Shown here one piece after another: positions 1 to 6,630 of a stretch of 8,620 nucleotides of DNA. A program made the position numbers and the translations under genes. A model generated the notes under the pieces. That model did no database searches, had not been told where the DNA came from, and saw nothing but the letters and a program-made list of their open reading frames with translations. Position 1 is the stretch's first letter; the number at the start of each line of letters is the position of its first letter. This stretch comes from Anaerolineae bacterium (GTDB lineage Bacteria; Chloroflexota; Anaerolineae; Aggregatilineales; Phototrophicaceae): the NCBI GenBank assembly GCA_020848855.1, contig JADLHH010000440.1:1-8620 (forward strand), in the 5' to 3' direction.

Positions 1-1368
1 ACCGACCATTACGACGGCTGGGTGGATTTCGATCTCAACGGAAGCTGGCGCAAGTCGTATGTCGCCGCGCCCATCCGCGTCGGTAACAAAGTGATCGGCT
101 TCCTCAACGTTGACAGCAGCAAGCCGAACCGATTCAACGAAGCCGACGCCGATAACCTGCAGGCTTTTGCCGACCAGGCGGCGGTCGCGCTGCGCAGCGG
201 CGCGCTGATCGAACATGTGCGCCATCAGGCGGGCTTGGAACAGAACGCCTACCAGCCCGCCGCCGAGGTCGAATATGAGCGCGCCCAGATGCGCGCCATC
301 ATCGACGCCATGACCGAAGGCGTCGCCTACACCGAATACATCAATGGCGAATACCACACCCGCTACATCAATCACGCGCTGGAAGCCATCTCCGGCTATT
401 CGGCGGATGACTGGGATCACTACTCGCTCAACCTGCTGCGCCCCAAAGGCATGACCGACGAAGCCTTCGGGCGTATGTTGAACGGCGCAGGCGCGGAGTT
501 GAATACCAGGGGCTACTGGCGGTATGATGTGCGCCTCTGCCGCAAGGACGGCACCGAGTACGACGCGCTGACCATCACCTCGCGCGTTGAATGTCGAGAC
601 CCGGACATGGTCTGCCTGGTGACGGTCATCCGCGACGTGAGCAAAGAGAAGCTGCTCCAGCAGCAGAAAGAGCATTTCGTCTCGTATGCCTCGCACGAAC
701 TGCGCACGCCCATCACCAACCTCAAGACGCGGCTGTACCTGCTCCGCAACCAGCCGGAGCGACTCGACGAGCATCTGGTGGTGCTGGAATACGTCACCGA
801 CCGCATGAAGCGGCTGGTCGAAGACCTGCTCGACATCTCGCGCTTCGAGCGCGGCGTCATCAAGCTCAATTTCCGCGATATCGTGCTGCAGGACGTGATC
901 GGCAAGCTCGTGCGGGTGCAGATGCCCGAAGCCGAAAGCAAGCGGCTCCTGCTGCGCTGCGAACTGCCGGATAAGCCGATTCACGTCGATGCCGACCCGG
1001 AGCGGCTGGCGCAGGTGATCATCAACCTGCTCACCAACGCGATCAACTACACACCCAGCGGCGGCGAGATCGTCCTCAAGCTGTCCCACTTCCGCGACGT
1101 GACCGGCGACCTCGCGCTGGTCGAAATCCAGGATACCGGCATCGGCATCAACGAAGAACACCTGCCCCACATCTTCCAGCCGTTCTACCGCATCGCCAGC
1201 GAGGTTGAAGGTTCCGGGCTGGGCTTGAGCATCAGCAAAGAGATTATCGAACTGCACGGCGGCGAAATTGACGTTTCCAGCCAGCCGGGGGTGGGCACGA
1301 CCTTCTGTTTCTGGCTGCCCATGCTGCTCAACAAGGTGGGAGATTTTCGTGTCACTGGAGCGCGCTGA
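1..1368 (+). CDS. Sensor histidine kinase (GAF-PAS-HisKA-HATPase), 5' end missing
   Basis: The reading frame is open from base 1, so the gene begins upstream; the GTG at 22 is internal. Counting from the first visible codon, residues 1-70 are the end of a GAF domain (APIRVGNKVIGFLNVDSS, then DQAAVAL). Residues 95-215 are a PAS domain that starts AIIDAMTEGVAYTEYINGEY and ends VTVIRDVSKEK. A HisKA dimerisation helix follows with the H-box SYASHELRTPITNL; the phospho-accepting His is residue 232, codon 694-696. The HATPase_c domain has the N-box INLLTNAINY, G1 box DTGIG and G2 box GSGLGLSI, so the kinase core is complete and probably active. No transmembrane segment is visible in this part; the GAF and PAS domains suggest cytoplasmic sensing, with unknown ligands. 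No response regulator or receiver domain lies in the window. The 3' end overlaps the next gene by 20 nt. Confidence 0.95.
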   Translation, partial: TDHYDGWVDFDLNGSWRKSYVAAPIRVGNKVIGFLNVDSSKPNRFNEADADNLQAFADQAAVALRSGALIEHVRHQAGLEQNAYQPAAEVEYERAQMRAIIDAMTEGVAYTEYINGEYHTRYINHALEAISGYSADDWDHYSLNLLRPKGMTDEAFGRMLNGAGAELNTRGYWRYDVRLCRKDGTEYDALTITSRVECRDPDMVCLVTVIRDVSKEKLLQQQKEHFVSYASHELRTPITNLKTRLYLLRNQPERLDEHLVVLEYVTDRMKRLVEDLLDISRFERGVIKLNFRDIVLQDVIGKLVRVQMPEAESKRLLLRCELPDKPIHVDADPERLAQVIINLLTNAINYTPSGGEIVLKLSHFRDVTGDLALVEIQDTGIGINEEHLPHIFQPFYRIASEVEGSGLGLSISKEIIELHGGEIDVSSQPGVGTTFCFWLPMLLNKVGDFRVTGAR

Positions 1369-2137
1369 AGCATTTCTGCGCGCTGGGGAGCTGGACGAAG
1401 CGCTCGCCGCGCTGGACGAACACCTTCAGACGCACGCTGACGATGCCGACGTCCAGCGTCTGCGCATCGACGTGTTGATCCGCCTGCCGGGAAAAATCCA
1501 GGCGGCGCTCGAAGCCCTCAATGCCCTGCCCGAACACACAATCGACGACTATGTCGCTCGCTACGGGGCGCTGCTGGCGCTGCGCCTGCCCGGAGTGGAT
1601 GATATTCTGATTCAGGCGTACTGGCGCTTTCCCGCGCAGCCTGCCCTCGCCGAACTTGCGCTGGACGTGCTGCGCCGGCGCGGCGCGAGCGATCAGGCGC
1701 TCGAACTGCTCGCCGACCTGCCCAAAACACCCCACTGGCTGGCGTGGAGCGGCGAATTCTACGCGCTTAAGGGCGATTACCGTGTGGCGGCGGAACATTT
1801 CTGCTCGGCGCTCGACGCGCTGGGTGAGAATAAAGACCCGCTGGTTCAGCTTCAGCGGGCGACGCTGCTGCTCCGGCGCGCCGACGCCTATCACCGCCTG
1901 AAGCAGTACGCCGCCGCCGAAGCCGACTATCTGGCTGCCGAAGCAATCGTCCCCGACGACCCGATGATCGCGTTCAACCGGGGCTTGCTGATCTACGAGC
2001 AGGGCAATCTGCGCCGGGCGCTGCCGCCGTGCCGCGACGCGCTCGACCACGCGCCGGACGCGCTGCGCGACCTCATGCGCCACACCCTGCTCGACGAGCC
2101 GCGCTACCGCACGCTGGCGCAGGCGCTGTTGGGGTGA
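1349..2137 (+). CDS. TPR-like repeat protein, 262 aa, GTG start
   Basis: I chose the GTG at 1349 because AAGGTGGGAG (1333-1342) precedes it by 6 nt and the protein then opens with a proper helix (SLERAEAFLRAGELDEALAA). An earlier in-frame start at 1268 would lie deep inside the kinase gene. The protein is a string of amphipathic helix pairs in TPR style. The clearest units are near residues 1-35 (AGELDEALAALDEHL), 140-160 (ALKGDYRVAAEHFCSAL) and 180-225 (ADAYHRLKQYAAAEADYLAA, then IAFNRGLLIYEQGNLRRAL). There is no signal peptide and no membrane segment, so it is probably a cytoplasmic protein-protein interaction scaffold. The 20-nt overlap with the kinase suggests coupled translation and perhaps a shared pathway, but the partner cannot be read from sequence. 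No specific family name is recognised. Confidence 0.85.
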   Translation: MSLERAEAFLRAGELDEALAALDEHLQTHADDADVQRLRIDVLIRLPGKIQAALEALNALPEHTIDDYVARYGALLALRLPGVDDILIQAYWRFPAQPALAELALDVLRRRGASDQALELLADLPKTPHWLAWSGEFYALKGDYRVAAEHFCSALDALGENKDPLVQLQRATLLLRRADAYHRLKQYAAAEADYLAAEAIVPDDPMIAFNRGLLIYEQGNLRRALPPCRDALDHAPDALRDLMRHTLLDEPRYRTLAQALLG

Positions 2138-2172
2138 CTCCCGGCGCTGCTCTGGGTATCAGATGCCGCACG

Positions 2173-2181
2173 TGCTACAAT
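2173..2181 (+). promoter_or_regulatory. Extended -10 promoter for gatB
   Basis: The bases TGCTACAAT form an extended -10 (TG, one base, then TACAAT at 2176-2181), 45 nt before the gatB ATG. No good -35 hexamer is seen 17 nt upstream, as is common for extended -10 promoters. The stretch is clearly more AT-rich than the flanking genes. Confidence 0.55.
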
Positions 2182-2226
2182 TTTGAGCAAGTTGTTATCA
2201 TGGTATCTTGAAAATCAGGACATTCT

Positions 2227-3693
2227 ATGAGCGAGCCGAAACAAGTTTCGGACTGGACGCCGATTGTCGGCTTGGAAATTCACGCCGAACTGATGACCAA
2301 GAGCAAGATGTTCAGCGCCTGCCCGGTGGTGGACAGCGTGACCGCCCCACCCAACACTGCCGTCGACGCTGTGTCGATGGGGCTGCCGGGCACGCTGCCG
2401 GTCATCAACCAGACGGCGGTCGAGATGGCGATGATGGTCGGCTTGGCGCTCCACTGCGAAATCCCGCCGGTCAACCAGTTCGCGCGTAAAAGCTACTTCT
2501 ACCCCGACCTGCCCAAAGGCTACCAGATCAGCCAGTACGACCGCCCGATTTGCATCAACGGCTACCTCGATGTGGAGCTTGCCGACGGCACGACCGAGCG
2601 CATCCGCGTGCGCCGGGCGCATCTCGAAGAAGACACCGGCAAGTCGATCCACGTGGGGAATGCCAGCCTGATCGACCTGAACCGCGCCGGCGTGCCGCTG
2701 CTGGAAATCGTCACCGAGCCGGATATCCACAGCGCCGAAGCCGCCGAAGCCTTCGCGCGCAAGCTGCGCGCCATTCTGCAGTATCTTGGCGTCAACAACG
2801 GCGACATGTCCAAAGGCGTGATGCGCGTCGAGCCGAACATCAGCGTGCAGCATAAGGACGACAACGGCTACCGCACGCGCACCGAAGTCAAAAACCTGAA
2901 CAGCATCCGCAGCCTGTATCGCTCTATCGAATACGAAGTCGAGCGCCAGATCAAGGCGTGGGAGAACCACACCGGCGTCCGGCAGGCGACGATGGGCTGG
3001 GATGAGGTCAGGCAGCGCACGGTCGTGCAGCGCTACAAAGAGAGCGCCGACGAGTATCGCTACTTCCCCGAACCCGACCTGCCGATCCTCGAACTGAGCC
3101 GCGAATGGGTCGAAGCCGTTCGTGCCCGGCTGCCGGAGCTGCCCGACGCCAGGCGCGACCGCTTCGTCGGTATGGGCTTGAGCGCCTACGATGCATCGGT
3201 GCTGGTGGCGGATCAAGCCGTCGCCGACTACTACGAGGGAGTGCTGGCGGCGGGCGCGAATCCCAAGTCGGCGGCGAACTGGATTGTCGGCAACCTGTTC
3301 AGCCTGACCAACCGCGACGGCGTCGAGCGCGAGAGCGTCGGCGAGCGCGTCTCGGCGGCGAACATGGGCGCGCTGGTCAAGCTGGTCGACGACGGCAGGG
3401 TCAACAAGGCGACCGGCGTCGAAATTCTCGCCGAGATGTGGGAAACGGGCAGCGACCCCGACCGCATCGTTCAGGCGAAAGGCTTGGCGCAGATTTCGGA
3501 CACGTCGGCAGTCGAAGCGGCGGTCGAGAAAGTCCTCGCCGAAAACGAGGCGTGGGTGCAGGATTACCTCGGCGGCAAGGACAAGCTGTTCGGTCCGCTG
3601 ATGGGCAAGGCGATGGCGGAACTCAAGGGCAAGGGCAACCCGGCGGTCGTCAAGGACGTGCTGGCGAAGCTGCTGGAAGCGCGGCGGGGGTAA
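2227..3693 (+). CDS. gatB: Asp-tRNA(Asn)/Glu-tRNA(Gln) amidotransferase subunit B
   Basis: GatB is the kinase-like subunit of the GatCAB complex. It phosphorylates mischarged Glu-tRNA(Gln) or Asp-tRNA(Asn), which is then amidated with ammonia made by GatA. At 488 aa it has the usual length. The N-terminal cradle domain (about 10-290) shows the family blocks [20 protein letters not shown] (14-33), [15 protein letters not shown] (94-108), HLEEDTGKS (132-140), [17 protein letters not shown] (151-167), RVEPNISV (200-207), [21 protein letters not shown] (217-237) and [10 protein letters not shown] (277-286). The C-terminal helical, YqeY-like tRNA-binding domain covers about 330-486 ([26 protein letters not shown]). 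The ATG at 2227 follows TCAGGA (2215-2220) by 6 nt. gatA and gatC are not in the window, so the subunits are encoded at separate loci. A GGGG-TAAT-CCCC mini-hairpin spans the stop codon. Confidence 0.97.
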   Translation: MSEPKQVSDWTPIVGLEIHAELMTKSKMFSACPVVDSVTAPPNTAVDAVSMGLPGTLPVINQTAVEMAMMVGLALHCEIPPVNQFARKSYFYPDLPKGYQISQYDRPICINGYLDVELADGTTERIRVRRAHLEEDTGKSIHVGNASLIDLNRAGVPLLEIVTEPDIHSAEAAEAFARKLRAILQYLGVNNGDMSKGVMRVEPNISVQHKDDNGYRTRTEVKNLNSIRSLYRSIEYEVERQIKAWENHTGVRQATMGWDEVRQRTVVQRYKESADEYRYFPEPDLPILELSREWVEAVRARLPELPDARRDRFVGMGLSAYDASVLVADQAVADYYEGVLAAGANPKSAANWIVGNLFSLTNRDGVERESVGERVSAANMGALVKLVDDGRVNKATGVEILAEMWETGSDPDRIVQAKGLAQISDTSAVEAAVEKVLAENEAWVQDYLGGKDKLFGPLMGKAMAELKGKGNPAVVKDVLAKLLEARRG

Positions 3694-3703
3694 TCCCCGG
3701 AAA

Positions 3704-3745
3704 GGGAGCTATATTGGACACGACACGTCGTGTCCAATATCTCCC
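3704..3745. repeat. Long near-perfect palindrome after gatB, possible terminator
   Basis: The inner arms 3711-3724 and 3727-3740 are perfect 14-nt complements around a 2-nt centre. GGGAG (3704-3708) and CTCCC (3741-3745) extend the stem to 19 bp, with a 2-nt CT bulge on the left. It begins 10 nt after the gatB stop and is followed by the U-rich but interrupted CATATTTCATTATT. It may act as the gatB terminator or mRNA 3' stabiliser, or it may be a small dispersed palindromic repeat. The lack of a clean T-tract makes the terminator call uncertain. Confidence 0.8.
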
Positions 3746-3809
3746 ATATTTCATTATTCCCGCCCGAAATTCGCTTTAGAAATTTTGTTCTGTATTTTCC
3801 CACATTATG

Positions 3810-3818
3810 TGGTATAAT
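3810..3818 (+). promoter_or_regulatory. Extended -10 promoter for ssb
   Basis: TGGTATAAT is a consensus extended -10 (TATAAT at 3813-3818) in an AT-rich stretch about 58 nt upstream of the ssb ATG. The -35 position (CTGTAT, 3790-3795, 17-nt spacer) is weak. The predicted transcript would carry a 5' leader of roughly 50 nt. Confidence 0.7.
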
Positions 3819-3875
3819 TCAGGACGCAACAGTGCAAGGAATCCTACGAGAATAGACTGATCGAAGGGGACGGCA

Positions 3876-4289
3876 ATGGCGGGTTATCAGCAGGTCATCA
3901 TTGTGGGCAACTTAGGGCGCGACCCCGAAATGCGCTATCTGCAATCGGGCGTGCCGGTGTGCAATTTCACAGTCGCGGTCAACCAGGTGACGGGCAACGC
4001 CGAAAACCGCACCGAAAAGACCGTCTGGTTCCGGGTTGCCGCCTGGCGTGAACTGGGCGAGCGCTGCTCGCAGTATCTCGCTAAAGGGCGGCAGGTGATG
4101 GTCATCGGCACGGTCGATGCCCGCGCCTACACCGATAACAGCGGGCAGCCCCAGGCGACGCTTGAACTGACGGCGCGCGACGTGCGCTTCCTCGGCTCAC
4201 GCGAAGACGGTGGTGGTCAGGGCGGTCAGGGCAGCTACGAAGACTACGGCGCGTCGTCCAGCAGCAACGTCGACGACATCCCGTTCTAG
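3876..4289 (+). CDS. ssb: Single-stranded DNA-binding protein
   Basis: SSB coats ssDNA in replication, repair and recombination, and recruits partner proteins through its acidic C-terminal tip. The 137-aa protein has a canonical OB-fold in residues 1-108: QQVIIVGNLGRDPEMRYLQSG (6-25), then VCNFTVAVN, KTVWFRVAAWRELGERC, YLAKGRQVMVIG and ELTARDVRFLG. A short, low-complexity, Gly/Gln/Ser-rich linker (about 109-131) leads to the tip DDIPF (133-137), the conserved partner-docking motif. The linker is short, giving a compact SSB. The ATG at 3876 follows GAAGGGGA (3863-3870) by 5 nt. The gene has its own extended -10 promoter upstream and a terminator downstream. It is therefore probably monocistronic rather than in the common rpsF-ssb-rpsR arrangement. 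Confidence 0.97.
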   Translation: MAGYQQVIIVGNLGRDPEMRYLQSGVPVCNFTVAVNQVTGNAENRTEKTVWFRVAAWRELGERCSQYLAKGRQVMVIGTVDARAYTDNSGQPQATLELTARDVRFLGSREDGGGQGGQGSYEDYGASSSSNVDDIPF

Positions 4290-4328
4290 TCGGCGGCTGC
4301 GGCGGCTGGTTAAACGGGTCTGTGCAGG

Positions 4329-4357
4329 GGCACGGCGTCGCCGTGCCTTTTGCTTTT
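4329..4357 (+). terminator. Intrinsic terminator of ssb
   Basis: GGCACGGCG (4329-4337) and CGCCGTGCC (4339-4347) are perfect 9-nt complements, in practice a stem of about 7 bp with a 5-nt loop. They are followed directly by TTTTGCTTTT. It lies 40 nt after the ssb stop and before the next promoter. Confidence 0.85.
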
Positions 4358-4361
4358 CAGA

Positions 4362-4391
4362 TTGAGGCGTGTCATGTGCTGGCGGTATAAT
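4362..4391 (+). promoter_or_regulatory. Promoter of the DUF3467-translin-hydrolase run
   Basis: TTGAGG (4362-4367) and a perfect TATAAT (4386-4391) are separated by 18 nt. They sit between the ssb terminator and the DUF3467 start, giving a leader of about 20 nt. Confidence 0.7.
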
Positions 4392-4417
4392 GCGGGGACA
4401 ATTGCGAAAGGATTTGT

Positions 4418-4750
4418 ATGTCTCAGCAGCCAGCCAACAACCGCCAGGTGCGCCTGGAAATCCCCGCGAACCTCAGCGCGAGCTACGCCAACGCCGTCAT
4501 CGTCAGCCAGACGACCAGCGAGATCGTGCTCGACTTCCTGCAGATCATGCCCAACGATCCGCGTGCTCGCGTGCAGAACCGCGTCGTCATGACGCCGACC
4601 AACGCCAAGCTGTTCCTGAAGGCGCTGGAGACTAACCTCGCCCGCTACGAGGAGAAGCACGGCGAAATCGTCGTTCCGCCACACCCCACCTCGCTGGCGG
4701 ATCAGTTGTTTGGGGCGGTTAAGCCCGAAGGTGAGCCATCCGATGAGTGA
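4418..4750 (+). CDS. DUF3467 family protein, 110 aa
   Basis: The protein matches the pattern of the small DUF3467 family of unknown function: YANAVIVSQTTSEIVLDFLQ (23-42), then a basic and hydrophobic stretch RVQNRVVMTPTNAKLFLKAL (51-70), then a helix ending in NLARYEEKHGEIVVPP (73-88). The N-terminal core looks like a beta-strand pair and the middle and end are helical. There is no signal peptide or membrane segment, so it is cytoplasmic. The start at 4418 follows AAAGGA (4406-4411) by 6 nt and lies just downstream of a good promoter. Its last 8 nt overlap the translin gene, which implies co-transcription and probably coupled translation. A role with the neighbouring nucleic-acid-binding proteins is only inferred from context. 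Family assignment is by recalled motif, not by a profile search. Confidence 0.85.
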   Translation: MSQQPANNRQVRLEIPANLSASYANAVIVSQTTSEIVLDFLQIMPNDPRARVQNRVVMTPTNAKLFLKALETNLARYEEKHGEIVVPPHPTSLADQLFGAVKPEGEPSDE

Positions 4751-5399
4751 CCTCAACGAAATTTCCGCCAGCATCCGCAGCGCGTTCGTCGCCAAGAACA
4801 GCGCCCGCGACACCGCCATCTCCGCCTCGCGCGAACTCATCCGTCACTGCTCGGAAGCGATCCGCGCCATCCACCGCCGCGAATGGGACAGCGCCGAAGC
4901 GAAGCTCGCCGTCGCCCAGCAGGCGGCGGACGACCTGCGGGCGGTCGTCGCTGATTATTCCGATCTCGCGCACAGCGGCTACACGACTGACGCGCTCAAG
5001 GAAGTGGTCGAAGCCTTCGCCACCTATGCCATCATCCGCGACCGCCCGCTGCCGACGCCGGAGTCGCTTCAGGTGGAAGGCAGCGTCTACCTGAACGGGC
5101 TGGCGGAAGCCGCGACCGAACTGCGCCGCTTCATCCTCGACATCCTGCGCCGACCGGACGGCGACAGCCCGGAAGCCAGCGCTGAAGCTGAGCACCTGCT
5201 CGACTGGATGGACGCCATCTACGACGAACTGGTGACGTTCGACTTCCCCGACGCGATCACCGGCGACCTGCGCCGCCGCACCGACGTGGTACGCGGGGTG
5301 CTGGAACGCACGCGCGGCGACTTCACGACGACGCTTCAGCAGCAGCGCTTACAGTCCGCGCTCAAGCGCTTCGAGGCGCGCACGCTGAGCGATTCATAA
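4743..5399 (+). CDS. Translin-family RNA/ssDNA-binding protein, 218 aa
   Basis: The all-helical protein carries the hallmark C-terminal half of the archaeal/bacterial translin family (COG2178 type). The blocks are SVYLNGLAEAATELRRFIL (114-132), DWMDAIYDELVTFDFPDAIT (154-173) and RRRTDVVRGVLERTRGDFTT (177-196). Eukaryotic translin binds RNA and ssDNA as an octamer; with TRAX it forms the C3PO ribonuclease, whose TRAX active site is acidic. Here E87, E90 (KEVVEA), E126 (TELRR) and D181 are candidate catalytic or metal-binding acids, so nuclease activity is possible but not shown. The ATG at 4743 is preferred over an in-frame TTG at 4710: AAGGTGAG (4728-4735) lies 7 nt before it, and the family similarity needs no extra residues. 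It overlaps the DUF3467 stop by 8 nt. The alpha/beta hydrolase starts 45 nt downstream. Confidence 0.88.
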   Translation: MSDLNEISASIRSAFVAKNSARDTAISASRELIRHCSEAIRAIHRREWDSAEAKLAVAQQAADDLRAVVADYSDLAHSGYTTDALKEVVEAFATYAIIRDRPLPTPESLQVEGSVYLNGLAEAATELRRFILDILRRPDGDSPEASAEAEHLLDWMDAIYDELVTFDFPDAITGDLRRRTDVVRGVLERTRGDFTTTLQQQRLQSALKRFEARTLSDS

Positions 5400-5444
5400 C
5401 CTGAACGCGTTGCCCAACGTCAATTTAGCGTTAGGATTCACGAG

Positions 5445-6227
5445 ATGTCCCTTTACATCCACGAAACCGGTACCCGTGACGCGCCGGCGTTGGTTTTTCT
5501 GCACGGTATCGGCGCCAGCGGCTGGATGTGGGGCAGACAAATCGCCGCCTTCACCGATTACCGCTGCCTCACGGTCGATCTGCCCGGTCACGGCAAAAGC
5601 AACCATATCCCCTGGGTGTCGCTTGCCGATACCGCCGACCAGGTCGCCGGGATGATCCGGCAGTATGCCGCGAACGGGCGCGCGCATGTTGTCGGGCTGT
5701 CGCTCGGCGGCTATCTGGGGTTAATGCTGCTCGAACACCACCCCGACGCGCTCGATCACGTCGTCATCAGTGGAGTTACGGCTGCGCCGATGCCCAACCG
5801 GATTTTCCTGAAGCCGCAGCTCGGCTTGTTGTCGGTTCTGTTTAAGCAGCGCTGGTTTGTCAACATGCAGGCGAAAGCGCTGCCGCTGACACCGGAAGAG
5901 CGGCAGGCTTTCACCGAAAACCTGCTGGCGACCTCGATGCCGGCTTACCGCCGCATTTACGAAGAAGCCGCCGATTTCGCCGTGTCGCCCGCGCTTCGTG
6001 AAATCCGTGTTCCGACGCTGATCACGGCGGGCGGCAGCGAAGTGGACATCATCACCCGCGCCGTTGGGGTCATCGCCGACATCCTGCCCAACGCGGAAGG
6101 GCGGCTTGCGCCCGGTGTCGGGCATGGCTGGAATGTCGAAGCGCCGCGCCTGTTCAACGCCATGATCCGGGCATGGATCACCGACGCGCCGCTGCCCCCG
6201 GAGTTGCAGGCGGTGAGCGGTCATTAA
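5445..6227 (+). CDS. Alpha/beta hydrolase, 260 aa
   Basis: This is a classic alpha/beta-hydrolase fold enzyme. Residues HGIGAS (20-25) form the oxyanion-hole turn, DLPGHGKS (45-52) is the family block after strand 4, and GLSLGG (84-89) is the nucleophile elbow with Ser86. The catalytic His is H227 in GVGHGWN. The catalytic acid is probably D201 or E199 in GGSEVD, after the strand TLITAGG. Residues 115-180 form a helical cap. There is no signal peptide, so it acts in the cytoplasm. The substrate cannot be read from sequence; ester, lactone or C-C bond hydrolysis are all possible. The ATG at 5445 has TTAGGA (5431-5436) 8 nt upstream. A weak TTGCCC/TAGGAT pair (5410-5437) could be a promoter, but read-through from the translin gene is more likely. 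No clear terminator follows it. Confidence 0.93.
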   Translation: MSLYIHETGTRDAPALVFLHGIGASGWMWGRQIAAFTDYRCLTVDLPGHGKSNHIPWVSLADTADQVAGMIRQYAANGRAHVVGLSLGGYLGLMLLEHHPDALDHVVISGVTAAPMPNRIFLKPQLGLLSVLFKQRWFVNMQAKALPLTPEERQAFTENLLATSMPAYRRIYEEAADFAVSPALREIRVPTLITAGGSEVDIITRAVGVIADILPNAEGRLAPGVGHGWNVEAPRLFNAMIRAWITDAPLPPELQAVSGH

Positions 6228-6247
6228 CGATACGTCGAACTGGAATC

Positions 6248-6435
6248 AACCGTCAGGACGCCAGGTGCGACCTTCGGTTCGCCTACACCAAGGTGAAGAT
6301 ACGGGCGAGGCAGCGGCTCGCCTCTGCAAGTGCGGGGCAGACACACGGGTCTGCCCCTACAACACCCGTCGATTTTCGCGTGGCTGTCCACCAGAAACCG
6401 ATCAGATGATGCTTTCTCTTGGCGTCTTGGCGGTT
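6248..6435. mobile_element. Inverted-repeat-bounded non-coding element, 188 bp
   Basis: The left end AACCGTCAGGACGCCAGG (6248-6265) and the right end CTTGGCGTCTTGGCGGTT (6418-6435) are inverted repeats matching at 15 of 18 positions. The interior has no credible gene but holds two hairpins: GGCGAG/CTCGCC (6304-6309 with 6317-6322) and a perfect GGGGCAGAC/GTCTGCCCC pair (6334-6342 with 6349-6357). These motifs resemble dispersed repeats that recur in several GC-rich bacterial genomes and are often mis-translated as short proteins (NRQDAK, GADPCVCP). No convincing target-site duplication is seen, although TCAA occurs at both edges. It may be a degenerate MITE or a composite of REP-like units. 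Confidence 0.55.
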
Positions 6436-6587
6436 CAATAAGGGAGTGGGGAATTGCGAGGTGATGCCACTATTCCCCCTCACCCCCGCCCCTCTCCCAC
6501 GCAAGCGGGGAGAGGGGAGAAAACAACAGTCTGGCGATGCCAAGCTCCTACCGATGTATCCCTGAACTTCCCCACTGCCTTCAATAA
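6434..6587. mobile_element. MITE-like element, 138 bp, with 8-bp target duplication
   Basis: TTCAATAA occurs exactly at 6434-6441 and again at 6580-6587. The 138 bp between them (6442-6579) begin GGGAGTGGGGAA and end TTCCCCACTGCC, terminal inverted repeats matching at 11 of 12 positions. No transposase is encoded. Inside are two further hairpins: AGTGGGGAAT/ATTCCCCCT (6445-6454 with 6472-6480) and CCCCTCTCCC/GGGGAGAGGG (6489-6498 with 6507-6516). This is the structure expected of a miniature inverted-repeat element moved by a transposase in trans. An 8-bp duplication is compatible with several IS families, so none is named. It abuts the right end of the preceding repeat element and stops 7 nt before the rplJ -35 box. 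Confidence 0.75.
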
Positions 6588-6594
6588 TTTGCCC

Positions 6595-6623
6595 TTGCTC
6601 TCCATGCCCCCATCCACTAAAAT
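6595..6623 (+). promoter_or_regulatory. Promoter of the rplJ-rplL operon
   Basis: TTGCTC (6595-6600) and TAAAAT (6618-6623) are separated by 17 nt. The predicted start of transcription, near 6630, falls just before the L10 leader RNA, which supports the call. The AT-rich bases just upstream (6580-6590) could act as an UP element; they overlap the MITE target duplication. Confidence 0.7.
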
Positions 6624-6630
6624 ACTCCTC

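Noticed and set aside
1352..2083. Minus-strand open frame of 243 codons opposite the TPR gene
   Set aside because: It is antisense to a gene with a good ribosome-binding site and a helical repeat pattern. Its composition is that of a shadow frame.
2215..3216. Minus-strand open frame of 333 codons opposite gatB
   Set aside because: It lies entirely antisense to a certain gatB gene, is rich in Ala, Val, Asp and Arg as expected for a GC-rich shadow frame, and has no recognisable motif.
4710..4742. TTG start extending the translin protein by 11 residues
   Set aside because: The ATG at 4743 has a well-placed AAGGTGAG site and the extension lies inside the DUF3467 gene with no family similarity.
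4310..4840. Minus-strand open frame of 176 codons across the DUF3467 gene
   Set aside because: It runs through the ssb terminator, a promoter and two genes on the other strand, and has no known motif.
6173..6409. Plus-strand 78-codon frame after the hydrolase
   Set aside because: It overlaps the end of the hydrolase gene and then reads the inverted-repeat element.
6418..6440. tRNA T-arm-like GGTTCAAT
   Set aside because: No acceptor, D or anticodon stems can be built around it; the bases belong to the repeat end and the TTCAATAA duplication.
6283..6543. Minus-strand 86-codon frame containing LPSPRLRGRGAGVRG, NRQDAK and GADPCVCP
   Set aside because: These strings are translated repeat DNA often seen as false proteins. 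The frame spans both repeat elements and has no ribosome-binding site.
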